A stretch of DNA of 64,000 nt, from contig BQMJ01000023.1 in assembly GCA_025991245.1 (NCBI GenBank), positions 149,001 to 213,000 on the forward strand, in the 5' to 3' direction. Positions 20,627-32,694 of the stretch are shown in pieces. This stretch comes from Galdieria partita (Eukaryota > Rhodophyta > Bangiophyceae > Galdieriales > Galdieriaceae). The notes under the pieces were generated by a model. The model saw only the letters and a program-made list of their open reading frames with translations, had not been told where the DNA came from and did no database searches. Both the position numbers and the translations under genes were made by a program. Position 1 is the stretch's first letter. Each line of letters opens with the position of its first letter.

Positions 20627-21623
20627 CTCGTGGTTTGTTGCTTGAAAGATTAACAGCTTATCAAGACAGAGACAGCTACTCAAAGTCTTGGGAAGTACGT
20701 AAGACTCTCTCTCTCTCTCTCTCTATACCAACAAAACCAACTTTGTACGAAGGTACTCAGCACGTTAGACTAAAACAGTGGCTTCATAATCTACTGCTCG
20801 ATAATCGAACTCCAACTGCACTTTAAACCAACTGATCAAAGCTTCCTTCTGTTCAGTAACACTGTTTGTTCAGGAGGAATGAATCCAACGAAAAAATCTC
20901 AGCAAAATAAGTGTTTGAGAAACCACCAAATGTTCAACGGTATAGAATGACGCGGGAAATTTTACACCACAAAGTTTGGGACAGCCGTTGGGGCACTAAG
21001 TGAGTACCCAAAAATTTAAAAAAAAAACTGACAATTGACAAGTCCCTTGGCGAATCCCACCGTCAACACGACTGGACACAAATCAATTGAAATAATGTGC
21101 TTTATATCTTGGGCGCCGACTTGGAGTAATTTTCTGTGACGCCACGTGTTTATATCCCTCAACGGCAAATGTGATTTTTTTTCTTGATAGAAATTCATTT
21201 TTTGTTAAAATTCAGACAAATATCGTATCTCTTTCTGATTCACATCGTACCGTTTTACATTACACGTCCACTTCTTGTGAAGAAATTTCTTTTTCAGGTG
21301 CAACATTTGCCTTCAGAAATTTCTCTTATCTTAGCCCTTGCCTAGCTGGAACAACCTAGTGCCAATGGACGGTCTCATTTTCCAGAGCGATGTTAGTGAA
21401 AATATTAAAGGAAAGAGGTCCAATGCTACCCTGCCCTATCCACAAGTCGACTGAACTTGTGCCACTATTCAAACAATCTGAGTAATAATGTGTTCCATAT
21501 TTGTCCTTAAGGAAGTTGTTAAAGTACGTTTGGGTCTTGACCTTTAACTAATAATAACCGTAAGACAAATAAAGTCTTTTAAGAGGACCTCCTAAAGTCT
21601 TGAAGATCAAGAGTTGTTCAACT
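20627..21623. other. Intergenic interval upstream of GATA gene (about 1 kb)
   Basis: Contains a (CT)n tract at 20704-20724 near the GATA gene 5' end and AT-rich sequence afterwards. No gene recognised. It is a candidate place for a long 5' UTR or an unannotated RNA. Confidence 0.45.
20704..20724. repeat. (CT)n microsatellite
   Basis: About 20 bp of CT repeats, read as GA on the GATA-gene sense strand, 80-100 bp upstream of its start codon, where pyrimidine/purine tracts often lie in promoters or 5' UTRs. Confidence 0.9.
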
Positions 21624-21887
21624 TTACACAAGGCGACAATGCAACGGGCAAACCAGCTTCTCCAGTCTTGAAGAAATCATTGCTGTATTCTTCTTAAATA
21701 GAGGTGATTGAACTCTCCTTGATACGTCCAAATTTTGAGACTTCAAAATGACATTGGCTTGAAAGAAGCTGGTCTCTCTTGAATTATTGGCTTGCTTAGC
21801 AATTTTGACCGGAAATTTTGTTCGTGGTCTTTGCATTTCAGCTCTAGATTTCTCAAGTTGAACTTGTTTTTCAAGTTGTATTTCCAT
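21624..21887 (-). CDS. Hypothetical small basic protein
   Basis: 87 aa, ATG start, Lys/Arg/Gln-rich: an N-terminal amphipathic MEIQLEKQVQLEKSRAEMQR helix then a basic, Ser-rich body. It is divergent from the plastid SDR gene by only 43 bp. Composition differs from random AT-rich frames, but no family is recognised, and it could be spurious. Confidence 0.33.
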   Translation of the reverse strand: MEIQLEKQVQLEKSRAEMQRPRTKFPVKIAKQANNSRETSFFQANVILKSQNLDVSRRVQSPLFKKNTAMISSRLEKLVCPLHCRLV

Positions 21888-21930
21888 GCGACTAGTGCTA
21901 GACTTGTATCATTTACTTTTCTAAGCTTTC

Positions 21931-23234
21931 ATGTTGTTCGTTCTTCCACACGCGTCTTTGTTGAAAACTTGCCATCATCAAAAGAAAAAATGCGTTGGCT
22001 ACTTGCCCAAATACGTAAAGTTTTCGTTGCCATGGACTGAGAAGTTTGGTATAGTGAAAAATTGTGCAAGAATGTCCGATACAGATAGACAAGTTTCAGA
22101 TTCGTATGGCAAACTTGGAAGAGACAGAGCTCCCTCTGATATTATTGCCACCCAGCTATCTGTGTTGGATCAAGCTAGGTCCTTCAAGAGTGCCTGTATT
22201 GTCGGTAGGAGCAGGTACCTGCAACTTTGTTTTCTTTGATATTTTATCTAGGCGCGACTGGTTTTGTAGGACAGTACCTGGTGTTGTTGCTTGCTAGAGC
22301 GGGTGTCGAATTAACTATTGTGACAAGAGACGTTGCTAAAGCGAAAGCAATTTTTGCAAAATATGAAAGAAGAGGTCAATCTTTGCAGTATTGTGAACTT
22401 TCTTCGTCACATCGTAGTCATAATGAAATCTTGAAGACTTGCTTCTCGAAGAAAGATGCTATTGTGAATCTTGCTGGGGCTCCGATAGCTGGAAGACGTT
22501 GGACTGAAACTTACAAAGAGCAATTGATATCCAGTCGTGTCAGAGTTACGCAAAAAATAGTTGAAGTGATCAAGACAATGGACAAGGTTCTTGCTTTTTT
22601 TCAACTATAAATGATCTTATAAGTTTTCTGTTAGGAAGAACGTCCAAAGGTTCTCGTAAATGCTTCTGCGGTTGGCTATTATGGTGTAAGCGACAGTAAA
22701 GAATTTGATGAAACTTCTCCACCAGGAGATGACTTCTTGGCTGTTCTTTGTCGAAGATGGGAATCTGCTGCGCAACAGTTGGACCAATCTTTTGGCACAA
22801 GAGTAGTCATTCTTCGATTTGGTATAGTTATTGGTTCTGGCGGTGGAGTTTTGGGCTCTATGACTCCCATATTCCAGATGTTCCTTGGAGGACCTGTAGG
22901 TACAGGGAGACAATGGATTTCTTGGATTCAAGTTATGGATCTTGTTAGTCTTATAATTCATTCAATCACAAATGAAAATATGTTTGGTGTCTATAATGCA
23001 TGTTCACCAGCGCCTGTTACTATGAGCGACTTTTGCAATACTCTTGGAAAGATTATCGGAAGGCCAAGCTGGATACCAGTTCCTGCCGTTGTTATTCGCA
23101 CTATACTTGGGGAAGGCTCTATAGTAGTTCTTGATGGACAGAGAGTGTATCCTTCACGGACACTAGCTGCAGGTTTTCACTTTCAATATCCCGACATTCG
23201 CAGTGCACTGGAAGCTTCCGTAAGAATCCATTGA
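21931..23234 (+). CDS. GC1/SDR39U1-type NAD(P)-binding epimerase-like protein (TIGR01777)
   Basis: 377 aa if four exons are used: 21931-22014, 22100-22214, 22252-22586, 22635-23234 (introns 85, 37 and 48 bp). Core: a Rossmann GATGFVGQYL motif, VNLAGAPIAGRRW, NASAVGYYG, FQMFLGGPVGTGRQWISWIQVMD, VYNACSPAPV and RPSWIPVPA. These match plant GIANT CHLOROPLAST 1 (a SulA-like factor at the plastid inner membrane affecting division) and animal SDR39U1/bacterial YfcH. Exon 1 (MLFVLPHASLLKTC...) could supply a plastid transit peptide. If not used, translation would start at 22106 (MANLEETELP). The classical SDR catalytic Tyr-x3-Lys is replaced by a YYG motif, as in the family. Confidence 0.85.
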
Positions 23235-23312
23235 GATGTTTTCGATAGCAGGGAAAATTGCGGGGTTATATAAATGTTCTTTTGGTATTCCTATTATGTT
23301 ACCTGCCATTTA

Positions 23313-23334
23313 ATATATATGTATATATGTATAC

Positions 23335-23367
<33 letters not shown>
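23313..23367. repeat. TATG/(TG)n microsatellite
   Basis: ATATATGTATATATGTATA followed by about 14 TG units, just downstream of the GC1 gene. Confidence 0.92.
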
Positions 23368-23368
<1 letters not shown>

Positions 23369-23465
23369 ACTAATTATGAGGGAAGAAATTAATTGAAATT
23401 GAGATTTCTGGTTGTTAACGTGTGATCTGTTCCTACACAATTTGTCTCCCCTTTTTGGTAAACCT

Positions 23466-25165
23466 TGGAAAGGCTGGATAGTGGAAGTATAAGCATTCAA
23501 GGCAACCCATGTATAGGAGGAAATAAAGCTTCTTTCGAGGTGTCTCATATAGGAAGTTTGTCAGAAAGTCAGTCGTGTTTACCACTGTTATTTGCTAGAA
23601 GAAGTGGGTGGCTCCCATTGAGACTAACCGAAGAAAGTTATTTCGGTTGGCCAGGAATAGTTAATATCGCAAAGGTATTGTATAATTGTTTATTTAGCAG
23701 GTTAGCTGATAAAATTTCCAGAGTTTCTTCTTTTATATCGTTTCCCAATTGAGAGATTTTTCTGCTATCACATCAGTTGGTGCTTGTAAGCGGAAGAGTT
23801 CAAGGAACAACTTGATAGACGCTAGAGAGAAAGCTGAACTCACCTTTTCAAGTATTTCTTTGAGTTGCGTGAGTTTCCGAGATATGGAACTGTCCTCAGA
23901 GAAGGAAGAGTGCAAACATGCTGCTGTTACTGGTTACTCAGGAACCTTTGGGTATGTTCCTTTTCAGTTAGGTTTTACAAGTTTTACCCACAACTTCAGA
24001 ATTCATAAGGAATTGCCTTCAGCTGACTCAGTATGGTGTTTGCCTGACGAAATTATCAGTGCGTTGTTAGGTCATCTGGATGCAAAAGACCTTATATCAC
24101 TTGAATTCGTGTGTCAGTTCTTCTTTAGGAAACAAATAACTAAAAATTCGTTTTAGGTGAGCAAGCGTTTTCGCGATATTGTGCGTTCAGAGAGTGGCCA
24201 ATGGAGGAGCATTGTAGAACGTCGATGGAGCTCATCAGCGAACGCAGAAATTTTGGAGACGGCTTCTCTTTTAGCCGGTGGTTGGAAACGTCTATACATG
24301 GAAAAGCATCTGAGTGAAATTCGAAGGGCACCTTGGATAGTTCCAAGCAAGTCGGAGTTGGAGGCAATGTTGGAGATCATTAAGAGTGACTGTTCACTAT
24401 TTCCTCATGGGTCCCCTATTGGCGTTTATCAGACCAGTGAAATGAACATTTTTTCCAGCCAAGCAGGTTCAGTAAACTATGAGAAGCTTGATGCAACAAC
24501 ATGCGTAAATGAAAATGTAGCAAGTGCACTTGCTGATTCGAGCTTTCCTCCTTTAAGTATTGCCATTTTGATTGATGGCTCTTCCAGTGTTACAGAAGAA
24601 GATTTTATAGCTATGAAGGAATTCTGTCGGTATGTTTGTGCAATTTCCTTGTTATTTTTTCTAATGGCAAATTCCAGCGCACTTCTGGCTAGTCTTCGTT
24701 TGACACATCCTTCTTCGCAGGCATGTATTATTCAGTTTAATCAATATCCTAGAGTAGAAGTGGGCTTGTCAGATGTTTCGAAGCCAGGTATAATGGATAC
24801 GGTGGAAAGACTGGAACAGATGATGGGTTCAACAGATATTGCTGCACCAATTCGCAGGGCACATCAGATTTTGGCAACTGCCCACCACAATTCTCACAAA
24901 GTCATTATATTAATGACAGATGGACAGACTCATGCTGAAGAGTTTGAGTTGTCAATTCTAGAGGCCAGGAAGGCATTTGATGAACTGAGTGCTGCATTTT
25001 ACGCCTTTGGAGTTGGAAGAGACGTAGATGAGCAAGGTATGAATTTGCAAAATTTTTTTATTATACTTATAGTATCCAGGTCTGCAGCGAATAGTTTATG
25101 CTTCTCGTCGTTCGTCCTCTTACTCGAAAGGAGGGTACTTCACGTTGAGGAAACTTCGAAAGTGA
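23466..25165 (+). CDS. F-box plus von Willebrand A domain protein (5' end unresolved)
   Basis: The supported exons carry an F-box (LPDEIISALLGHL ... LISLEF then VSKRFRDIVRSES..W) followed about 120 residues later by a vWA domain with an intact MIDAS start (IAILIDGSSSVTEEDF, DxSxS), then ALLASLRL, a T-containing MIDAS loop and LMTDGQT. Introns: 23675-23721 (47 bp), 24109-24156 (48 bp), 24630-24677 (48 bp, in frame and open), 25037-25079 (43 bp). An upstream exon from about 23466 continues the frame without an ATG, so either a further 5' exon exists or translation starts at 23884 (MELSSEKEEC). F-box implies an SCF ubiquitin ligase adaptor; the vWA would be the substrate or metal-dependent binding module. 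The fusion is unusual. Confidence 0.72.
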
Positions 25166-25374
25166 AATGACTTTCGGATATTCCTGAGTATCTTTTTAAT
25201 CGAATTCTTGTGTTTTGTGTTGAGTCTTAATGTCTTGTATATACTCATGATAAAATGGTTGTGTTTAGGTCAAATTTCTGGTCCTCCTTGTGAAAACTGT
25301 TTTAGAAAGCATTATTCTATTTGTCTCTTAATTATGTCACACCAAGTGCACACGTTTTGGCGAGAATTGGTCGG

Positions 25375-27108
25375 ATGATTTGTCGGTTTTACAAGTCTTT
25401 TGCAACGGAATTCCCCTTGTTTGAGGAACTGAACCATGTTCAGATTCAAATGACACGTGGAAAAAATCCAGTATTTCCCCAAAGATTGGGCTCACATGGG
25501 CGCCCAATTTTAAATTTCACTGGTTGCAACCTGAAACATGGGAGGCATGGAACCACTTGCATATGTAGTAACAAGTTCTCCTTTCAATATCAACAAAAAA
25601 TTTTATCTTTCTTGTTCAAAGTTATCTCTTCTTTCTCGTGTTTTACAAAGAAAGAACGATTCAACTAACCAGAAGCCAAATTCTACCCAGGTAGTACTTG
25701 CTATACAGCCATACGACAAGATGAAGGACGGTGTGATTGAGCTGTTCCGTCAGACGCCTAGTGCGAAACCAAATTCTGTTATACAACTGCCCCATCTCTT
25801 CGTTGGACAACTGAAACCTTTAAAAGCTGACTCCCAAGTCAATCTTGGTAAGCGACATCAAAACATCTTGTAACAAAGGATTCAACATTTTTAGGCATGT
25901 TGGGCATTTTTGCATCTTGTGTAATCGTATTCTCATCTATCTTGAAAAAGGTGTTGAATAAGGACTGTTCAAAATCGGCAAGCCTATCCGAGTCCAATTC
26001 AGCTGTCTTCCGAAATGAACAAGACCAACAACCGTTTCATCCACTCGAATGCACTTTCCGTGCTTTGGAAAGCTTGAAAAATGCTATCAATGATGATACT
26101 GAGCATGCTTCAGACCTCTTTTTGAAATTTCTTCAAGAATCTCCTATTCAGAAACTTCCCCACAACATTCAAACGGCCGACACTCAATCTTTGGAACGAG
26201 TTGTAACAGAAATTTTGAAGGAAGTTGATAAAAAGATGCGTTATTATCATTCTTTATTCACAATACTTGAGAAATTTAGCCAACAGGCAGTAAATGAGTT
26301 GGAAACCCATTTGAAAGAAGCGTCCAAACATGACAGCTTGTTGAGAGAAATTGCGCAGAACATTACAGACTTTTCGTATAATGAAATGAAAACAGCACCT
26401 CGGGTTGTATCGGAACTCTATGAGCAACTTCGCAACAACAACACAGCAACACCAATTAGTCAAAAATGCGAGAAAGTGAGCCTTGATATTACAAGAATGA
26501 AGCGCACGCTACAGTTCACAATGACCAAACTTCAAGAGTTGAGAGCAGCAGCATCGAATAGCAATATCGCAGAGGAGAACTTAAAACACGCCAGTGGATT
26601 TTACAAAGAAACAGAACCTCAGGATTGGCTCCGCTTTCTCGAGACAAAGACAGATACTTCAAAACTTTCGTCGTTACAGCGGGAACTAGAAAGTATACCG
26701 AAACCCCAACAGTGGACCTTTCTTTCTTCTAGGTTAGAAAGAGCTCACCAAAACTTTTCGGTTGACGAGGACCCGACAGGTAAATGACGGTTGGTTACAA
26801 AGTTGGAAAATATTTTAACAGCTGTTACTAGAACATGACTCAACAAAACAGCTGATCCAAGAGAAAGATGAAGAAATTGCTCTCTTGCGACAACGACTGC
26901 AAGATATCGAAGAAGGAAAACTGAAAACACGAAAAGTAAGACAAGCGCATTTCTAAACGAGAAAGCACTGAAGTCATCTTTCAAGGTTCGTACTAAAGCT
27001 TCCAAGAGCTTCCCAGATGCAGAGAAGGTTGTTGGTTCTGGTACGACGTCAAGTAAAAGGATTAGAAGCAAAAGAAAAGTCGTAGTTTCAGAATCTGAAG
27101 ATAACTGA
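25375..27108 (+). CDS. Unrecognised coiled-coil protein with C-terminal nuclear signal
   Basis: 512 aa in five exons: 25375-25522, 25569-25847, 25895-26779, 26832-26935, 26986-27108 (introns 46-52 bp; all phases agree). The N-terminal 140 residues are mixed alpha/beta. Residues about 190-430 are long amphipathic helices (heptad-like: LERVVTEILKEVDKKMRYYH, then EKFSQQAVNELE). A second coiled coil (QLIQEKDEEIALLRQRLQD) precedes a basic tail KRIRSKRK and an acidic SESEDN end. It resembles a structural nuclear or kinetochore-type protein in architecture only. No family recognised. The start ATG at 25375 is the first in frame; the upstream frame stays open. Confidence 0.6.
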
Positions 27109-27193
27109 GGCATACAATAGTCTTCCATCTTGTTTGGGATAATAAAGAAATGGTTTGAAGCATTTTATTGCAATTTTGGGTGGTGGTCCTGAA

Positions 27194-28222
27194 ATGAGGT
27201 CGGAGAGCTATCACAACCTCACTCTCGATGGTGGCGTGAAAAAACGTGTTCTTAAAGAAGGCAATGGTACAGTACCACAAGCAAATCAAAGAGTTTGGAT
27301 ACACTATGTTGGGAAATTGGAGAATGGAGAAATTTTTGACAGTAGTAGAGGACGAGGACAGGTAACTTTATTTTTGTGGTCCACATTGGTTGTAGCTTAC
27401 CATCTTGTCTTTATATCTTAGCCCCTTTCGTTTCGTGTAGGAAAAAGAAGTGTCATTTTAGGTCTTGAAATTTTGGTAGCCACTATGAAGGTCGGTGAAG
27501 TGTGTGCAGCAATCTTTACGCCGGAATATGCGTTTGGTTCTGAAGGACGTAAAAGGAGACTGGCAACTTTAGACAAGAAAGACTCAAAAAAAGATCGAAA
27601 TAAGAGACACTATCAGGTCCCCCCTGAAGCCACTGTTTTCTTTGAGGTTGAACTGATAGAATTGGCAGCGTCAACACCAGAAAAGGCCTTACAGTCATTG
27701 TCTCCAGAAGAAAAACTGAAAAGAGCTGCGGAGTTGAAAGATAGAGGAAATTCATATTATAAGGAATTGAAATTTATTCTTTCAAGAGAATGTTATGAAG
27801 AAGCTCTTCGAATACTGGAATATTTTTGGCATCCTAAAAACGGCACGAACAATCAAACAAACGGACACGATGAAGCAGAAGAATGGAATCGAAGGAATAT
27901 CCAGGATGAAGTGAATTCGATGAAAGTTGCTATACTGTCCAATATAGCTCTAACTTATTTCAAACAAGATCGTTTTCAACAAGCCGAACAATATGCAACT
28001 GCTACGCTTAAGTTGGATAGTAGTAATGTAAAAGCTTTATTTTGTCGTGGAAGAGCTCGCATGCAACTTGCAGAGTTACAGAGTGCCAAGGAAGATTTGC
28101 TGCAAGCAGCCAAGTTGCAGCCTCAAAATAAGGATATTCGACGTGAATTGGATGAACTCCAGAAGAAAATGGTGAAGTACGGAAAACAAGAGAAAGCAAC
28201 GTACAGAGCGATGTTTGAATGA
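27194..28222 (+). CDS. FKBP-type peptidyl-prolyl isomerase with TPR domain
   Basis: 322 aa, two exons (27194-27361, 27422-28222; 60-bp intron). N-terminal FKBP domain: VWIHYVGKLENGEIFDSSRGRGQ, then PLSFRVGKRSVILGLEIL, ATMKVGE and FTPEYAFGSEG. C-terminal TPR-like helices (AAELKDRGNSYYKE, AILSNIALTYFKQ, KALFCRGRARMQL) should bind the MEEVD tail of Hsp90. The core Trp of the usual GWDLGV motif is Leu here and the Tyr of the AYG motif is Phe, so isomerase activity and FK506 binding are probably weak; a co-chaperone role is likelier. A basic insertion (KKDSKKDRNKRH) extends the last FKBP strand loop. Confidence 0.9.
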
Positions 28223-28303
28223 TTGTAGTGGTGTTGTTAGATGCCAAAAGCTGTTAGTATTCTAATAAAAGCGGATCTTGATTGCTTCAAGTTTTGAATT
28301 GTG

Positions 28304-29212
28304 ATGTCGTCCATTTGCAGTGACGAACAAGACTATACTATGTACTTGAACACTGCTATGGCGATAGTTGAGGAAGCAGGAAATAGACTATCTGAAGAGG
28401 TTTCACACAAAGGTAGTCGACCGTTTAGGGTGAAAACAACAGACGCAGACTTGGTATCAGCTACAGATATCTCGATACAAGAATATGTCTTTGCTTGCCT
28501 TCGTGAAAGCTTTCCTGGGCATTCGTTTTTTGGAGAAGAAAATGCTGGAGAAAGTGAAAACTGGAGGCATCTATTGGATCACGGCTTTGTTTGGGTCTTG
28601 GACCCAGGTAAGTTGTGTTTCGAATATACTGCTTGACCAATTTTATTTCTTGCATTAGTGGATGGAACAACCAATTGGATTCATAACTTTCCTTTTGTTT
28701 GTATTTCACTAGCGCTTGTCGTGGAAGGTATTGTCCAGGTTGCAGTTGTGTATGATGTCTATCGAAAGAAACTGTTTCACGCCTGTCGAGGGAAGGGAGC
28801 TTTCTGTAACGATAAGGTATTGAATGTTTCGACAGTAGAACGTTTGAAAGAGGCACTCGTTATCACAGAATTTGGTTATGTTCGCGATGAAAGTGGTCTA
28901 TCAACCATCTTGAATGTTCTTCATACATTATTGCTTTATGGTGCACACGGTATTCGACAGACGGGATGCGGAGTGTTAGACTTGTGTCTGCTTGCTAGTG
29001 GTCAAGTGGATGCTCTTTATGCAGGAGTTGGCGGCGAAGGATGGAAACCTTGGGATTATGCTGCTGGCTACTTGATTGTTAAAGAAGCAGGAGGGACCAT
29101 ATGCAGTTTAGATAATGACGAATTTCACTTGTGTTCAGCAAGTATTGTTTGTGCATGCTCATCGTCTCTGGCTTTCGAGCTTCGAAAGGTGATTCTTCAA
29201 ACAAAAGAATAG
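28304..29212 (+). CDS. Inositol monophosphatase
   Basis: 285 aa, two exons (28304-28607, 28659-29212; 51-bp intron). IMPase signatures: DLVSATDISIQE, HSFFGEEN, the metal-binding WVLDPVDGTTNWIHNFPF (DPxDGT) motif, and the C-terminal GWKPWDYAAGYLIVKEAGG (WD and GG) signature. The enzyme dephosphorylates inositol 1-phosphate with Mg2+, is Li-sensitive, and supplies free myo-inositol. It sits 65 bp from the squalene epoxidase end and under 2 kb from the gene for the enzyme that makes its substrate (INO1). Confidence 0.94.
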
Positions 29213-29277
29213 TAAACTTTACACAAAATAAGAAAGTCGATCATGCTCACTCTCGACCCAAACTACGTATGTATAAA

Positions 29278-30891
29278 CTATATGTGTGAGATCGGAATCT
29301 TGCTTAGGAATGTGACATTTTCATCATCAATAAGCGGCTTCACAATATTGAATGCATGCCTGAAGAGACACCAACTTGTTCTGATACGTCCCATGTTTGG
29401 AAAATACTTCAACTGTCTTCCGCATCCATATAAAGCAACAGCAAAGAAATGTGTTAACAGGAGGTAGGGACTGGATTGCAAACCACCCAACATGGAGACT
29501 GGATCTGTAGCAAGTCTTCCCCCTTTTGATAAATAATCGAAACAAGCCGAACGCATCTCATCTGATTCCTCACTGCCTGTGGCACAGAATACGCTGTATA
29601 ATGCATTGGCTAAAATATTGATGGTAGAACAATATTTTCTTCGTTCTCGATAAAATTCTCGTAGCGCTCTGTCCACGCAATCCCATTCACCAAAGTCAGG
29701 GAGAGGTGACAATAACTGATTGAGTAAGAATATATCTGATAGTGCAACAGTCATTCCACCTCCAGTTAAGGGATGTCTCATATTGAAGGAATCTCCAAGA
29801 AGAATAACGCCAGGTAAAGAAGCTGGTCTAGCAGGCATTACTCTGTTAGGCATCATTTTGTATTTTCCCTTTGATAAAGCTGTTAGAAATGCCTCTCTCA
29901 GTTCATCTGGCAATTGAGGAGCCACAATATCACGCATGTACAACTCAGTTGTCCAGCTACCTCCTTCTTGCTGCATAAATTTACTAGGAATATCAACCAA
30001 ACAACGTGTTTCTGTGGATGAAATTGGATAAAACAACACAGGAGCCGGATCACCAAGAATAACATGGCCAAAGTTTGGATATGGCAACGTACAGTTTTCA
30101 AGTACTAACCCAACAAAATACGAAAACACTTTGAACTCAGCAGCCTTATTAACTTTGCTTCGAAAACGACTGAAGCAACCATCGCAAACTATCGTTAAGG
30201 GTGCACGTACGCTCACTATATTGCCTTGTTTGGTTTTATATTTCACTCCAGTCACTACAAAGTGAGAAGAATGATCTTCAACGCCTGCTAAATCAGTTTC
30301 CGTCTCGGTGTTCGTTTTTGTATTCTTCAAAATAAGGTCACATACGTTTCCCTCAACAAGCATAACTAGTTTCTCCCGCATAGCCAAATTGCGCAGATTT
30401 TTTACAAATCTTCCATTGTGGAAACTTCTTCCAACGCACATATTTCGGGAAAAGGACGCAGCCTCTTCTGCTTGCTCGGCTGTAAAAGCTTGTTGTTCTC
30501 TCGGCAAATAATAAACTTTGGTTCTCTTATCGCGCAAGAAAATACCGTAACCAAACACATTCTGGGCATCTATGCCCTTTAACGACTCTTCTAGACCAAG
30601 TTCAACCAATTTTCGACAACCTCCGGGCTGTAGCAATTCACCCACTATTCTATCCGGCTCTTGGAGATCACGTTCTACACAAAGTACTCTTTTACCATTT
30701 CTGCCTAACACTGTAGCTAAGGAAGCTCCCGCTACTCCTGCTCCGACAACTATAACGTCAAAGTCTTGCATCCCCGAAAGACTTGATGAACCAACCAATC
30801 CGAATTGAACAACTGGGATGGAATGAGTCAAAGGACGCGCCAATGAGGGTAAGAGCGTTGTGCATTTCAAACTTGTAGAACTGTCACACAT
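29278..30891 (-). CDS. Squalene monooxygenase (epoxidase)
   Basis: 537 aa, intronless. FAD-binding FDVIVVGAGVAGASLATVLG near residue 45, VLCVERDLQEPDRIVGELLQ, and the FAD motif II GDSFNMRHPLTGGGMTVALSD typical of squalene epoxidases, with conserved PNRVMPARP. It oxidises squalene to 2,3-oxidosqualene in the ER, the entry to sterols. The C-terminal third is hydrophobic (membrane association). It is the last of three same-strand genes separated by only 62-94 bp. Confidence 0.95.
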   Translation of the reverse strand: MCDSSTSLKCTTLLPSLARPLTHSIPVVQFGLVGSSSLSGMQDFDVIVVGAGVAGASLATVLGRNGKRVLCVERDLQEPDRIVGELLQPGGCRKLVELGLEESLKGIDAQNVFGYGIFLRDKRTKVYYLPREQQAFTAEQAEEAASFSRNMCVGRSFHNGRFVKNLRNLAMREKLVMLVEGNVCDLILKNTKTNTETETDLAGVEDHSSHFVVTGVKYKTKQGNIVSVRAPLTIVCDGCFSRFRSKVNKAAEFKVFSYFVGLVLENCTLPYPNFGHVILGDPAPVLFYPISSTETRCLVDIPSKFMQQEGGSWTTELYMRDIVAPQLPDELREAFLTALSKGKYKMMPNRVMPARPASLPGVILLGDSFNMRHPLTGGGMTVALSDIFLLNQLLSPLPDFGEWDCVDRALREFYRERRKYCSTINILANALYSVFCATGSEESDEMRSACFDYLSKGGRLATDPVSMLGGLQSSPYLLLTHFFAVALYGCGRQLKYFPNMGRIRTSWCLFRHAFNIVKPLIDDENVTFLSKIPISHI

Positions 30892-30985
30892 CTCTTAGCC
30901 TAGTCAACGAGGAGCAACTTGGGAAACTTTATTCAAGAGGCCGTCCAATAGCACCAACAAGAATAGTCCCTTTGCTATTCTTTAC

Positions 30986-32694
30986 CTATTCACTTATATA
31001 AGGAAACTTTGTTTCCAAAAACAAATTGTCTTCTCCATTCAAGCCTACAAGCGCACGAAATAAATTTTCAATACAAGCACGTTGCCTTTGCAAGGCGTTC
31101 ACATGTGGCTCTCCAACAGGAGTGCGTGGAATTTTCATATAAAAAGAAAGTGCACTCAAGACAGGATGCATAGGTGCAAAGGCTTTCATATCCGATGTTC
31201 GATAAGAAACTCGATGAAACAATTCGATAAATATAGCCAAATCAATAATAAGAGGAGCACACAAGGCGGAATCCAAACAGTTATTATACATGACTGTTCG
31301 ATAAGGACAATTCATAAAAGTTCTTGTCACATACTCGGAAACGTCGCTCTTTGAATCTCCATAAGAAGACACATATCTTACCACCACTACGTGATCTGGC
31401 ATCTCATCTTCCTTGTAAAGTGTTCCATTGGAGCCTACAATGTCCTCAATAACTCTACTTTTTGCGGCTGACTTTGGTTTCCACATTTCTCCATCTGTCA
31501 ACTGGAACATATCATTATTTCCTAAATGATTATAAGTTACCATCGACTCAACCTAACTGACGTTGACTATACAAAACTATCAAAGCCAAAAACTCGGTAT
31601 TCACCTTCATTCCACTACCCACCAAATAATCCACTAGCACAGACTTCATCTTAGTCTGTCCTGACTTGAAGTCATCTCCAACAATAAAAACTTGATTCTC
31701 TTCTGCTAACTGAATACATCCTGGTACAAGAGTATTCTGTGGACTCCCATTCACATATGGACAACCTTCCAGGATACTAGCAACTGCATACAAAGTAGAA
31801 GGAGAAACCTAGACCAAAAATTGTCAAATAGTCATGGAAAACAAAATCTTTCAATCTATGTACCTCCTTATGGTTAGATGAGATGGCGTTTAAAAGATTC
31901 TCCGCAGTATCGTTCACTCCACTCAGTTCCACACTATACCGTTCAGAATTTGCAGTCCAAATAACGACAACGAAATCTAACATGTGTTGTTGCTTAAACT
32001 TTCGAATGTCTTGTCGAATAATCTCCACTTGTTGTGCCTTGTTCTTCGTTTGTATTACATTGTCAGCACGGGGCAATTGATTCTTAGCAATAAACTCCTC
32101 ATCAAAGATTCCAGGAAGAGGTTTCATACTTTCCAGTAGAGGTCGCAGTTTTCTCTTCAAATCTGGCTCCAAAATCTGGGCTCGATCCATAGCTTCTGCC
32201 AAATTGTAACTAGAAATATCCCAACCACCTAGAACGATGTCCTTTGGCTCAACAAGTGGCAATAGACTCTTAAATGGAACAAAAACATCTGTTCCATCGC
32301 TAGTTATTCCCAGTCTAAGTGTTCCATGCTGAGATAGAGAGCCAAAAAGATTGGGCTCCTCCATGCCTTTACAAGTTTCCCAACATATGCCTTCTCTATT
32401 GGCAACAATTCCTGCAGTAACTGTGGATCCATTATTACCTCCCCAACCAACTTGCATTATCCCCAACTTGCTAGGTTTTAGTTTGGTGCAAAACTCATAA
32501 AGCAGTTCCTTGGGTGTAGCCTGCAGGCTTCCGTCCGGAAGAGTCTGAACCAGAGTCCTTTGTAACTTTAGACTGGATCGCACTTCATTCTCCAAATAAG
32601 AAACATGAGAACCAGAAACTTTGCAATTTTTCTTTCTCGTTACTGTAGAAATGTTATGGTGCGAAAGAGCTCTCCACGCATCGTTATCCGTCAT
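30986..32694 (-). CDS. INO1: Myo-inositol-1-phosphate synthase
   Basis: 533 aa, three exons: 31864-32694, 31605-31808, 30986-31552 (introns 55 and 52 bp). Motifs: [20 protein letters not shown] (NAD-binding), [51 protein letters not shown] and [13 protein letters not shown]. It converts glucose 6-phosphate to 1D-myo-inositol 3-phosphate in the cytosol, NAD-dependent. I start at the ATG at 32694 ([10 protein letters not shown]). The EEVS-like cyclase gene ends 62 bp upstream on the same strand. Confidence 0.95.
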
